Of a stretch of 64,000 nt of DNA, positions 29,862-39,225 are shown in pieces (position 1 is the first letter of the stretch; each line of letters opens with the position of its first letter). The stretch comes from an uncultured candidate division Zixibacteria bacterium (GTDB lineage Bacteria; Zixibacteria; MSB-5A5; GN15; PGXB01). Made by a program: the position numbers and the translations under genes. The stretch is from contig CALAMC010000064.1 of assembly GCA_937925655.1 (NCBI GenBank), positions 1-64,000 of the forward strand, written 5' to 3'. Under the pieces are notes generated by a model. It worked only from the letters and a program-made list of their open reading frames with translations, did no database searches and had not been told where the DNA came from.

Positions 29862-30758
29862 ATGATCCAATCCGGTATTGTCGTCAGGGCTCATGGAAAA
29901 TATTTTATCGTCAGAGCGGATAACACCGAATACGAATGCGAAATTCGCGGCCGGGTTAAACGCGAGGCCGACGCTATCACTCCGGTGGCCGTCGGGGACC
30001 ACGTCAAAATTGATATTTTCGATAAAACTGCGGGCATGATCCGCGAGGTCGAACCCCGCCGGTCGATGCTGTTTCGCCCTGCCAAAGGTTCAACCCAAAA
30101 AAAACAGGTTATCGCGGCCAATCTCGACCAGCTGGCCATTGTCGCCTCGGTTAAAAGCCCGGAACTAAAGCCCGGTCTTATCGACCGCTTTCTGATCGCC
30201 GCCAGTCTGGGCAATCTGCAACCGCTGATTATTATTAATAAATGCGACCTGGGGCGTCCCAAAATTCTTGATGAACTCGTCGCCGGCTATAATTCGTTGA
30301 ATATACCAATTCATATTGTTTCCGCCGCCGGCGATCGCGATATGGACCTGCTGGAGAAGACGCTCGCCGGGCATATAACCATATTTGCCGGACATAGTGG
30401 CGTCGGCAAATCGACCATCCTTAATCGGCTGTTGCCCGGTGTCAATATTCGCGTAGCCGATATTTCAGAATCAACCGACAAGGGCGTCCATACCACGACC
30501 TCCGTCCAACTCTATGAATTGCCCAAAGGCGGCTATGTCGTCGATACGCCCGGCCTCAAAGTCCTCGGGTTGTGGGAAGTCGAAAAAGAGGACGTCGCCG
30601 GCTTTTACCCGGAATTTTCGGAATTCGAGGAACATTGCCGTTTCACCCGTTGCAGCCATATCCCCGAACCGGATTGCGCCGTTAAAGAGGCGGTCAAAAA
30701 CGGAAAAATATTCCGCTTCCGCTACGATAGCTACGTTTCAATTTACAATTCTCTCTAA
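29862..30758 (+). CDS. rsgA: Ribosome small-subunit maturation GTPase RsgA
   Basis: Late 30S assembly checkpoint GTPase; 298 residues, normal length. It is a circularly permuted GTPase, so motifs appear as G4 NKCDL (about 126-130), then G1 GHSGVGKST (about 172-180), then G3 DTPGLKVLG (about 228-236). An N-terminal OB domain (about 1-75) precedes them. The C-terminal zinc site is seen in CRFTRCSHIPEPDCAV, with the Cys-Cys-His-Cys spacing of the family. Fifteen bases after a small charged protein gene. Confidence 0.96.
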   Translation: MIQSGIVVRAHGKYFIVRADNTEYECEIRGRVKREADAITPVAVGDHVKIDIFDKTAGMIREVEPRRSMLFRPAKGSTQKKQVIAANLDQLAIVASVKSPELKPGLIDRFLIAASLGNLQPLIIINKCDLGRPKILDELVAGYNSLNIPIHIVSAAGDRDMDLLEKTLAGHITIFAGHSGVGKSTILNRLLPGVNIRVADISESTDKGVHTTTSVQLYELPKGGYVVDTPGLKVLGLWEVEKEDVAGFYPEFSEFEEHCRFTRCSHIPEPDCAVKEAVKNGKIFRFRYDSYVSIYNSL

Positions 30759-30843
30759 CAAATCACGTTCTCGGTTGTTTAAATCTGTCGGGAAGATAAA
30801 TTGTTGGATAATATTGTCGAATAATTGAACAGAGAGCAATTTT

Positions 30844-31746
30844 ATGGCGGCCAAAAACATAGAAATACGGGTCGGACTGATTATCATTGCCAGCCTGATT
30901 ATTTTCGTCGGGACGGTACTCTGGATACAGGGCTATCGTTACGGTCAGGAAAATATCGATGTTTACGCCATATTCGATGAAGTCGGCTCATTATCCAAAG
31001 GCGACCCGGTCATGATTTCCGGCCTGCGTAAAGGTAAGGTCCAGTATTTGACTCTGACCGAACGCGGTGTTCTCGTCGAGTTTACTATTTCCAGTGATGT
31101 CCGTCTTAAAGAAGACGCCACCGCTACCGTCAAAAATATCGGCCTGATGGGCGAGCGCTTCCTGGCTGTCACTCCCGGCAAAAGTGAAACCGACCTGGAC
31201 CCGATAAACCCGATTGTCGGCTCCTATGATACCGGCATTCCCGAAGTAATGGGGATGATGGGGGAGATGATTACCGAGTTGCGTAATCTGGTTTTATCGC
31301 TCAAACACTCTGTCGCCTCCGAAGATAATCTTGGCAAGCTGTCGGGAACTATTTCCAATATGGAACGCGTCACCGAATCGCTGGCCGATTATATGGAACG
31401 CAATCGGGACAGACTCGATCAGAGCGCCCAGAATTTCCTGACCGCCTCGCAGGCTTTCCGCAAAATCGCCGTAAACAATGAAAAAAGAATCGATACCCTC
31501 ATGGGCGATTTGAACAAATCCGTCGCCGGTATCGATTCGGTCGTGGCCGACCTCGCCCAAGTGGCCGCCACCGCCCGCGCCTTCGCCGACAATCTCGAAA
31601 ACGGCGATGGGACACTGCAATTACTGGTCGATGATCGCCGCCTTTACGATGACCTGCGCCGGGCCGCCTCCAATATCGACGACCTGATTAAAGATATTCG
31701 CGCTAATCCGCGCAAATATATCAACTTCACCGTGGAGCTGTTTTAA
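30844..31746 (+). CDS. MlaD/MCE-domain lipid-transport protein
   Basis: The 300-residue product has a single N-terminal transmembrane helix (about 11-30, VGLIIIASLIIFVGTVLW). An MCE domain follows (about 36-115) with FDEVGSLSKGDPVMISGLRKGKV and LMGERFLAVTPG, the conserved core. The C-terminal part (about 140-300) is a long helical region. Such proteins form hexameric rings in the periplasm that carry phospholipids for an MlaFE-type ABC transporter. The transporter genes are not adjacent, so the partner must be elsewhere. The stop overlaps the start of the GH57 gene by one base. Confidence 0.9.
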   Translation: MAAKNIEIRVGLIIIASLIIFVGTVLWIQGYRYGQENIDVYAIFDEVGSLSKGDPVMISGLRKGKVQYLTLTERGVLVEFTISSDVRLKEDATATVKNIGLMGERFLAVTPGKSETDLDPINPIVGSYDTGIPEVMGMMGEMITELRNLVLSLKHSVASEDNLGKLSGTISNMERVTESLADYMERNRDRLDQSAQNFLTASQAFRKIAVNNEKRIDTLMGDLNKSVAGIDSVVADLAQVAATARAFADNLENGDGTLQLLVDDRRLYDDLRRAASNIDDLIKDIRANPRKYINFTVELF

Positions 31747-33935
31747 TGGCAAAATTCAAACTGGCCCTGGGCCTGCATAATCATCAGCCGGTCGGCAACT
31801 TCGACTCGGTGTTCGAGGACGCCCACCGCCAGGCCTACCGCCCCTTTCTGGAACTGGTCCGCAAATATCCGTCTATAAAATTATCCCTGCATCAATCAGG
31901 CATTCTCTGGGACTGGCAGGAACGCCACCATCCCGAACACATGGATCTGGTCCGAGAATTGGTGCAAAGCGGCCAGATCGAGCTTATGACCGGCGGTTTT
32001 TATGAACCGATTTTGCCGTCGATTCCCAACGGCGACAAATCCGGCCAGATTGCCATGCTCACCGAATACCTGCGGGCGAAATTCGCCGGCGAACCCGAAG
32101 GCCTCTGGCTGACCGAACGGGTCTGGGAACCGCAATTGCCCAAAATTCTGAATATGGCAAATGTTAAATACGTCCCTATCGACGATACTCATTTCCTGTA
32201 CGCCGGTTTCGAACCCGACGACCTTCGCGGCGCTTTTGTTACCGAGGATGAGGGATATTCGCTGGTGCTTTTACCGATACTGAAAAAATTACGTTACCTG
32301 ATACCGTTTGGAACCGTGAAAAAAGTCATGGCCGAGCTTCGCGCCCGGGCGGAACGTTACCCCGACGGATTGGCCATTTATGCCGATGACGGCGAAAAAT
32401 TCGGCGTCTGGCCGGATACATACAAGCATTGCTATGACGATGGCTGGCTGGATGATTTCTTCGAAGCTTTATCCCAAAATACCGACTGGCTGGAAGTGTG
32501 CACTCTGGGCGAGGCCGCCCGGACCGTCTCGATGGGTCAGGCCTATTTGCCCACCGCCTCATACGCCGAAATGCTTCACTGGTCGCTTCCCGCCAGGGCT
32601 TTTGTCGAATACGAAGAATTCGAAAGTCACCTTAAAGCGGGCGGTCTTCTGGAGCGCTTCGGGCGCTTTGTCCGCGGCGGCCACTGGCGCGGATTCCTGG
32701 CCAAATATGACGAAAGCAATCAGATGCACAAACGTATGCTGACCGTCTCGCGCCTGCTCGATAAATATTGTTCCGAACATCCTTCCGATAAAAAAACCAT
32801 TTCCGAGGCCTGCCGATACCTCTACGCCGGACAATGCAACTGCCCGTACTGGCACGGTGTTTTCGGCGGATTGTATTTGCCGCATATCCGTCAGGCCATT
32901 TTCGAAAATCTTATCAAAGCCGAAAAACTGCTGTTTGACGCCGATGACCGGGTGCATACGGTTCTGACCGATTATGACTGCGACGGCCACGATGAAATAA
33001 TCGCCCGCACCGACAAATTCGCCGCTTTCTTCAAGCCCTCGCGAGGGGGAGCTCTCGTTGAATTGGACAGTTATGATCTGGACTTTAACCTGACCGATAC
33101 CCTGCGGCGGCGAATCGAGGGCTACCATGGCAAACTGGCCCGGGCCCGCAAAGCCAGCGACATTAAACCCGCCGAATCGGGTGAAACCAATTCGATTCAT
33201 GATTTGATTCTGACCAAGGAAGACGGTCTCGATAAACTGCTGGTCAACGACTGGTATCCCCGGCGTTGCTTTATCGACCATTTCCTGTCCGGCGATTCCA
33301 ATTTGCCCGGATTCGCCGCCGGACAATTCCACGACGAAGGCGATTTTGTCCTCGAACCATACCAATACTCAACCCGCTCCGATAAAAATTCGCTGACCCT
33401 GGTGCGCGACGGTAATATCTGGCGCCATGGCCGGCCGCTGAAACTTCAACTGGAAAAAAGATTTTTCTTTTCGCCGAAATCGGATGTTATCTCGGCCAAC
33501 TACCGCCTGACCGCCCTTAATGAAGATATCCCGCACCTTCGTCTGGCCATAGAGAACAATTTCAATTTTCAGGCCGGGCACGCCGACGACCGATACTTTC
33601 TGTTCAACGGCGAAAGAAAGGGCGAAAATTATCTTGATTCGGTCGGCCGCTATAGCGAGTGTCGGAGCGTAATCATGCGCGACGACTGGCGCGGTCTGAC
33701 TGTGGCGCTGGCTTTCGACAAAGACATGGAATTGTGGCAGGCGCCGATATTCACCGTGTCGTTGTCCGAAGGCGGTTTTGAAAAGGTTTATCAGGGGACA
33801 TCGCTGGTATCAATCATTCCCGTCGATTTGAAAGCCGGCCTGTCATTTGAAATGACCATCCTGCTTTTCGCCGGGAAAACCGCCGCCATGCCACCCCGTT
33901 TTCTGACCAACGCGACGCGTGAGGCCATAAAATAA
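31746..33935 (+). CDS. GH57 4-alpha-glucanotransferase / alpha-amylase
   Basis: Cytoplasmic glycoside hydrolase of family 57, 729 residues. The five family motifs are visible: HNHQPVG (about 11-17), GGFYEP (about 83-88), WLTERVWEP with the nucleophile Glu124, YADDGEKFG with the acid Asp214 or Asp215, and the downstream MLHWSLP region. The positions are almost those of the Thermococcus glucanotransferase (Glu123/Asp214). The C-terminal beta-sandwich (about 420-725) corresponds to the DUF1925/DUF1926 domains found in that subfamily. Likely role: remodelling of glycogen or maltodextrins. No signal peptide. Translation is coupled to the mlaD-like gene. Confidence 0.93.
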   Translation: MAKFKLALGLHNHQPVGNFDSVFEDAHRQAYRPFLELVRKYPSIKLSLHQSGILWDWQERHHPEHMDLVRELVQSGQIELMTGGFYEPILPSIPNGDKSGQIAMLTEYLRAKFAGEPEGLWLTERVWEPQLPKILNMANVKYVPIDDTHFLYAGFEPDDLRGAFVTEDEGYSLVLLPILKKLRYLIPFGTVKKVMAELRARAERYPDGLAIYADDGEKFGVWPDTYKHCYDDGWLDDFFEALSQNTDWLEVCTLGEAARTVSMGQAYLPTASYAEMLHWSLPARAFVEYEEFESHLKAGGLLERFGRFVRGGHWRGFLAKYDESNQMHKRMLTVSRLLDKYCSEHPSDKKTISEACRYLYAGQCNCPYWHGVFGGLYLPHIRQAIFENLIKAEKLLFDADDRVHTVLTDYDCDGHDEIIARTDKFAAFFKPSRGGALVELDSYDLDFNLTDTLRRRIEGYHGKLARARKASDIKPAESGETNSIHDLILTKEDGLDKLLVNDWYPRRCFIDHFLSGDSNLPGFAAGQFHDEGDFVLEPYQYSTRSDKNSLTLVRDGNIWRHGRPLKLQLEKRFFFSPKSDVISANYRLTALNEDIPHLRLAIENNFNFQAGHADDRYFLFNGERKGENYLDSVGRYSECRSVIMRDDWRGLTVALAFDKDMELWQAPIFTVSLSEGGFEKVYQGTSLVSIIPVDLKAGLSFEMTILLFAGKTAAMPPRFLTNATREAIK

Positions 33936-33937
33936 AA

Positions 33938-35431
33938 TTATTTCATCAGAAAGTTTTCACGGATGGCGTCGAACAACGCCTGCGCTATCAGTCGGTGTCC
34001 CTCGCGCGTTGGATGACAATGGTCCACAAACAGGCTGTCGCCCCCGCTTTTTGCGAATATCGCGGGCAGGTCGATTATGACCACGTTGTCTGGTCCATTC
34101 AATGAATCGATGGCCTTCCAATAATCCCTTTTGATTCGCAGTGAAAAATAATCCGCCTGAAGCGCCGAATCCAGCATAATGTCGGCCATGTCAATATCGC
34201 CTTGTGAAAGATAATTGACGCCCAGATTGAATAAAAAAGGCGATCCGGCGGCAATCGCCGCGTAGCCGGGGGAATCACCGCCTTTGCGAATATAACTGTC
34301 ACGGGCCCGGCGCAAATACACGTCGGCGCTGTCGAATTGAGCGTTTTCCCAGAAAGAAACCCCCAGATTATTAAGTACAAGCGGATTATCCGGATCATCG
34401 TTAAGGGCATCCCGCAGACTTTTTATATCATCCACGCCGGATTTGCCATAGTCGAACGCCGATTCATACACGGCTTTTTTGAACGGATCAATCTCCTTTC
34501 CGTAAAGATGCATTTGTTCGGGATTAAGGCAGTATTTTATTTCGCGTCCCAGAATTTCCGCCAGCGCTTCGGGGAATATGGGCCGCCCGTCCTCTCCGGT
34601 GATGTGTCGGAAAATCTTGAACTGCAACCCCGCCGGCCACAGGCGCGCCACCGGCGGCTTGAGAAAAATCACCGGGCAATCATGATCACCACAGATATCC
34701 GCGATCGCCCGAAGATTCTGATAGTACTGCTCCGGTGTTACCCGAACCGTCAAAGTACGCGGATCGCCGGATGAACCCCGTGAACCGGATGACAACGCCG
34801 CCTTCAGCATCCGATAAACGGCCAGTTTGCCCAGTAGTTCCCGAAGCCCCACCGCCGTTTGTTTTTCAAGCAATTGCCGATCCGTCAATGTTCCGGAAAT
34901 GGAGGCGTCGTTACTGCCGCAATGCACGATCACCATATCGGGTTCATGAGACCAACCGTGAAGCTCAAAAAAACGCCGCAACTGCTCGCTGGTGTAACCG
35001 CTGACGGCGGCATTGACCAGTTCAACCTTGCGATTACCGCCGAAATATTGATTCAGAAGATGGCGAAGCTGTTCTCCGAAAGCCTCATTGCGCCGGGTCA
35101 AGCCCAGTCCGACCGGCGAGGAATCGCCTAAAAGCAATATTCTGAATTCCGAAGCGCTTTTGGGCTTGGCTATCTCTCGGCCCAACCGACCTTCCGAATT
35201 GGTCAAAATAAGGGGATTATGGAGATTGGGTCGATGCCGCCACAATAGACGCGTATCGCTTTCATGGAAATCCATGCGGTGACGAAAAAACTCGGCCTGC
35301 CATCCCGGCTGGTCATCGGTTGAAGCCTCCGCCGGAGTCATTGCCTTCTCCATTATTATGGCAATAGTTTCCAAGAGGACCAGGGCCAGAAAAAAGCCCA
35401 GAAACGGAAACAGTATCTTTTTGAACGTCAT
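33938..35431 (-). CDS. SGNH-hydrolase-type membrane protein with TPR-like segment
   Basis: The 497-residue product has an N-terminal signal anchor (about 5-28). The SGNH block I motif LLGDSSPVGLG (about 98-108) carries the nucleophile Ser. The block III-like HCGSND (about 173-178) carries Asn. DHCHPTREGH near the C-terminus (about 473-482) carries the Asp-His pair. An inserted helical segment (about 345-430, LNNLGVSFWENAQFDSADVYL) resembles two TPR units. Likely an envelope esterase or deacylase acting on polysaccharide or lipid substrates. It lies two bases from the end of the convergent GH57 gene and has its own promoter region upstream. Confidence 0.82.
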   Translation of the reverse strand: MTFKKILFPFLGFFLALVLLETIAIIMEKAMTPAEASTDDQPGWQAEFFRHRMDFHESDTRLLWRHRPNLHNPLILTNSEGRLGREIAKPKSASEFRILLLGDSSPVGLGLTRRNEAFGEQLRHLLNQYFGGNRKVELVNAAVSGYTSEQLRRFFELHGWSHEPDMVIVHCGSNDASISGTLTDRQLLEKQTAVGLRELLGKLAVYRMLKAALSSGSRGSSGDPRTLTVRVTPEQYYQNLRAIADICGDHDCPVIFLKPPVARLWPAGLQFKIFRHITGEDGRPIFPEALAEILGREIKYCLNPEQMHLYGKEIDPFKKAVYESAFDYGKSGVDDIKSLRDALNDDPDNPLVLNNLGVSFWENAQFDSADVYLRRARDSYIRKGGDSPGYAAIAAGSPFLFNLGVNYLSQGDIDMADIMLDSALQADYFSLRIKRDYWKAIDSLNGPDNVVIIDLPAIFAKSGGDSLFVDHCHPTREGHRLIAQALFDAIRENFLMK

Positions 35432-35508
35432 AAAGTAAATATAATATTATCAGAGAAAAACAAATAACTGTTTCCGGTAACGCCGATTTTTCATATTTTG
35501 GTTTTGCT

Positions 35509-36243
35509 ATGTATGAATTGTCCGAGGAATTCGTCCGCGTGCTCAAAAAGGCCGCCCATGTGGCCGTTTTGACCGGGGCCGGCATTTCCGCCGAGTCGGG
35601 CGTACCGACTTTCCGCGGAAAGGACGGCCTCTGGAAAAAATTCCGGGCCGAGGAACTGGCCACCGTCGATGCGTTCATGGATAATCCCACGCTGGTCTGG
35701 GAATGGTACCTGCACCGCCGCGAACTCATGAACGACGTCACGCCCAACCCCGGCCACTACTGCCTGGTCGAGATGGAAAGACACTTCTCCGATTTCACGC
35801 TCATAACCCAGAACGTGGATGGTTTGCACTACCGGGCCGGATCGCGAAAGGTGTTGGAGCTTCATGGCAATATCTCACGCAACAAATGTTTCAGCTGTAA
35901 TCGCCCCTTTGACGGCCCGATCTCTCTGGAAACAGGCCAGCTGCCGCGTTGCGACTGCGGGGGAAAAATCCGCCCCGACGTCGTCTGGTTCGGCGAAATG
36001 CTCCCGGAAGCGGCCCTCAACGGAGCCTTCGACGCCTCTTGTCGGGCCGAACTGTTCTTTTCCATCGGCACCTCGGCGCTGGTGCATCCGGCCGCCTCGA
36101 TGCCGTTGGTCGCCAAGCGAAACGGGGCTTTCCTGGTTGAGATAAATTTGGAACCGACCCCGCTGACCGAATATTGCGATTTCAGTCTGCATGGACCCTC
36201 GGGAGAAATTCTTCCGGTTATTCTGGATATACTGAAGAAATGA
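35509..36243 (+). CDS. Sirtuin, NAD-dependent protein deacylase (SIRT5/CobB class)
   Basis: The 244-residue cytoplasmic product removes acyl groups from lysines using NAD. GAGISAESGVPTFRG (about 23-37), TQNVDGLHYRAGS (about 101-113) with the catalytic His in ELHGN, and a Cys4 zinc site (CFSC ... CDCGG) are all present. The stretch VWEWYLHRRELM (about 63-74) carries the Tyr-x-x-Arg pair that lets SIRT5-type enzymes bind succinyl, malonyl or glutaryl groups, so desuccinylation is a likely activity. The stop overlaps the start of the radical SAM gene (ATGA), starting a six-gene overlapping operon through pyrF. Confidence 0.94.
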   Translation: MYELSEEFVRVLKKAAHVAVLTGAGISAESGVPTFRGKDGLWKKFRAEELATVDAFMDNPTLVWEWYLHRRELMNDVTPNPGHYCLVEMERHFSDFTLITQNVDGLHYRAGSRKVLELHGNISRNKCFSCNRPFDGPISLETGQLPRCDCGGKIRPDVVWFGEMLPEAALNGAFDASCRAELFFSIGTSALVHPAASMPLVAKRNGAFLVEINLEPTPLTEYCDFSLHGPSGEILPVILDILKK

Positions 36244-37151
36244 CGAAAAAATCTCCCGAACAGATTGCGCAACTGGGACGGCGTCTGTATGAATCCATGC
36301 ACTCGTGCGCGCTCTGTCCACATGAATGTCTTGTGGACCGCTTTGAAAGCCCGACGGGTATGTGCAAAAGCCCGGCCGAACTTCACATCGCCAGTATCAA
36401 CCTCCATTTTGGTGAAGAACCGCCTTTGTCGGGTGGCGGAGGGTCGGGAACCGTCTTTTTATCCGGCTGCTCTTTGTTCTGCAAATATTGCCAGAACTAC
36501 CCTATTTCCCAGCTCAATACCGGCAGTCCCTATACCGTGGAACGGCTCGCCGAACGGATGCTGGAACTTCAGAAACGCGGCGCCGATAACATCAATTTCG
36601 TCACGCCCGACCATATGTTGCCGATGATTCTGATGGCCGTCGGGCAGGCCCAAAATGGCGGCCTGACAATTCCGTTAGTTTATAATTGCTCCGGGTATCA
36701 GAAATTGGAGATATTGAAGGAGCTTGATGGTATAATAGATATATATCTGGCGGATATGCGCTATAATGACGACCACGTGGCCAAAAAATATTCCGGGTGT
36801 GAAAATTACGTCGCCACCAATCGCGCCGCCATCGCCGAAATGTTTCGCCAGGTCGGCCTGCTGGAAATGGACGAACGCGGCATGGCCCAAAAAGGATTGA
36901 TAGTACGGCATCTGGTTTTGCCCGGAGGATTGTCCGGTTCTGAAGGTATTTTTGAATTTCTGGCGCGCGAACTGTCGCCGGAAGTTTACGTATCACTGAT
37001 GAGCCAGTATTTTCCGGCCTTTAAGGCACCGGAAGACCCCGTCATCCGGCGCCGTATAACACCCGATGAATTTCGGACGGCCAGAGAGGCCTTTGAGCGA
37101 GCCGGACTGGGAAATGGATTTATTCAATACCTTGAAAATGAAACAGTTTAA
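36240..37151 (+). CDS. PflX-type radical SAM protein
   Basis: The product is 303 residues from the ATG at 36240, which overlaps the sirtuin stop; an in-frame upstream ATG at 36174 would lie inside the sirtuin gene. The radical SAM cluster CSLFCKYCQN (CxxxCxxC) is present. Upstream is a second Cys set, CALCPHECLV ... CKS, typical of COG1313. GGGGSGTVFLSGC and NCSGYQKLE fit the same family. Known members resemble activators of glycyl-radical enzymes, but the target of PflX is not established. No glycyl-radical enzyme is adjacent. Confidence 0.9.
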   Translation: MTKKSPEQIAQLGRRLYESMHSCALCPHECLVDRFESPTGMCKSPAELHIASINLHFGEEPPLSGGGGSGTVFLSGCSLFCKYCQNYPISQLNTGSPYTVERLAERMLELQKRGADNINFVTPDHMLPMILMAVGQAQNGGLTIPLVYNCSGYQKLEILKELDGIIDIYLADMRYNDDHVAKKYSGCENYVATNRAAIAEMFRQVGLLEMDERGMAQKGLIVRHLVLPGGLSGSEGIFEFLARELSPEVYVSLMSQYFPAFKAPEDPVIRRRITPDEFRTAREAFERAGLGNGFIQYLENETV

Positions 37152-39225
37152 AGTAATAATCGCTTTGCTGGTTGTTTTGACCGCCGTCTCCGGCTGTGTC
37201 TATTACAATATGTTTTACCACGCGCGTAAAAACTTCAATGAAGCCGAATCCCGGAGAAAGCAACTCGATCGGGGTCAGTCGGCGCGGGGACTGACCACTT
37301 ACTATAATACGGCCATCGAAAAATCCAACAAGGTCATTGATCGCCATCCCAATTCCAAGTGGTATGATGACGCTCTGTTTGTCAATGGTGTTTCGAATTA
37401 TTACACCGAGAATTACGTCCGCGCCGAAAGGCGCTTCCGGGAAATACTGGCCAATTTCCCTAACTCCAAATATTACAAGGAATCCCGGGTATACCTGGCT
37501 AAAACCAAACTGAAACTGGATGAAATTGACGCGGCTATGGATTTGTTTTCGGAATTGTACTACGAAAGTAAAGAAAAAGAGGTCAAATCCGAAGCCGCCC
37601 TCGCCCTGGGAGAGTACTATTTCGAACAGAAAAAATACGATGAGGCGGAAAAATATTTCCGGGCCCTGGTCGATTCCCTGGGAGACAATACTATCAGGCC
37701 CGAGGCCCAGATATATATCGCCGACGCGCACATGAACCGGTTCAATTATGCCCGCGCCATCGAGGAATTCCAGAAGGTCCTCAATATGAAACCATCCACC
37801 AAGCTCGAATACGAGGCCACTTTTAAAATGGGGCAGTGCTACTATTTCCTGGGGGATACCGAATCGGGTTTGGAAAAATTCGAATATCTGGCCGGAAAGG
37901 AGATATTCTTTGACTCCCTGGCCTCGGTCAGAATCAAAATCGCCGAGGGTTATGAAATGGATGGTGACCTGTTCATGGCCGAAGCGACTTATGAGCGTGT
38001 GGCCGTCGAACATCCCGGCCGGTCCGAAGCGGCCCTGGCCAATTTCAATCTCGGCTTATTATATCAGACGGAATACGAAGATTATAAAAAGGCCAAGGAA
38101 TATTATGACAAAGCCAAGCGGGGAGGTGGCGAAATCGCACAGGAGGCTTTGCAACGCTCGACCGATATCGGCAAACTCGAAGAGTATTCCAAAAACCTGG
38201 AACTGGATTCCACCGCCACGCGCGAGGATTATGAAACCGCCGCCAATACCCAGTACCTTCTGGGAGAACTGTACCTTACCCAGCTTAGCCAGCCCGATTC
38301 GGCCCTGCAGGAGTTTCAGATTATCCTCGACCGATTCAGCGACACCCGCGTGGCGCCCCAGGCCCGCGGCGCCATCGCCACCATTTATCGGGATTATTAC
38401 GATGACACTCTGACCTATGACACCACCCTGCGGTCGATACTGAAACATTATCCCCGCTCCGATTTTGCCCCCGAAATTATCGACCGTCTCGGCTTGGCCG
38501 GGACCATCGCCGACACCGGCTACGCCGCGTACTATTATCGCCGGGCCGAGAAATTCATGTTTGATTCGCTCTCATGGGATTCCGCCCGACATTACCTTAA
38601 TTTCATAGTTGACAGCCTGCCCGATTCGAAATTGAATCTGCAGGCCCGCTATGCCCTGATCTGGCTGACCGATAAATATGAACACCCCGGCGATTCCTCC
38701 ATCTACTTTGCCTATCTCGATTTTGCGGATTCCTTCCCCGACAACGAATTCACGACCGAAATCCGAAGTCTCGTCCGGGGTCGTCCCCGCCAGCAGCGAC
38801 CGGCCGGCGAAACCGAGACGGGCGATTCACTGCAAGATGGAGGAATCGATGAACAGGGCCGGCCGACTCAAAGCGCCGATGGTAAAATTCTGACCGTCGA
38901 AGAAAAATACTATATCGATATCGACGGCAACGCCATCTATGATGCCGCCGAAGTGCCTATCAAAGTGGACCGCGAATTCCGTTACCCGCCTGCCGCGTAC
39001 TATCTCAATTTCGAGGGCAATATGGTACTCCAGATAAGAATCGATGCTTTCGGAGATGTCATCGACGCCCGACTGATGAACCCGTCGCCCTCGCCGGAAC
39101 TGAACGACGAAGTTATCGAAACCGTCCTTGCCTCGCATTTCAGCACCGGCTGGATTCCGCCGGAGCTGTTCGACAGCTATTTCGTATATAAATTTTTCGT
39201 GAAACTGCCCGAGAGCCTGAAATGA
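37138..39225 (+). CDS. TPR lipoprotein with C-terminal TonB-like domain
   Basis: The product is about 695 residues from the ATG at 37138, chosen because it gives a lipoprotein signal (KQFKVIIALLVVLTAVSGC, Cys at about 20). The frame is open upstream to 37066 inside the radical SAM gene. Many TPR/Tol-Pal-type repeats follow (about 55-520) with patterns such as ADAHMNRFNYARAIEEFQKV. An acidic linker leads to the last 90 residues, which match a TonB C-terminal domain (MVLQIRIDAFGDVIDARLMN ... FVYKFFVKLP). A lipid-anchored TPR scaffold ending in a TonB domain would tie an outer-membrane receptor or the peptidoglycan to an assembly machine. It overlaps its upstream neighbour by 14 bases and pyrK by 4. 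Confidence 0.85.
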   Translation: MKQFKVIIALLVVLTAVSGCVYYNMFYHARKNFNEAESRRKQLDRGQSARGLTTYYNTAIEKSNKVIDRHPNSKWYDDALFVNGVSNYYTENYVRAERRFREILANFPNSKYYKESRVYLAKTKLKLDEIDAAMDLFSELYYESKEKEVKSEAALALGEYYFEQKKYDEAEKYFRALVDSLGDNTIRPEAQIYIADAHMNRFNYARAIEEFQKVLNMKPSTKLEYEATFKMGQCYYFLGDTESGLEKFEYLAGKEIFFDSLASVRIKIAEGYEMDGDLFMAEATYERVAVEHPGRSEAALANFNLGLLYQTEYEDYKKAKEYYDKAKRGGGEIAQEALQRSTDIGKLEEYSKNLELDSTATREDYETAANTQYLLGELYLTQLSQPDSALQEFQIILDRFSDTRVAPQARGAIATIYRDYYDDTLTYDTTLRSILKHYPRSDFAPEIIDRLGLAGTIADTGYAAYYYRRAEKFMFDSLSWDSARHYLNFIVDSLPDSKLNLQARYALIWLTDKYEHPGDSSIYFAYLDFADSFPDNEFTTEIRSLVRGRPRQQRPAGETETGDSLQDGGIDEQGRPTQSADGKILTVEEKYYIDIDGNAIYDAAEVPIKVDREFRYPPAAYYLNFEGNMVLQIRIDAFGDVIDARLMNPSPSPELNDEVIETVLASHFSTGWIPPELFDSYFVYKFFVKLPESLK

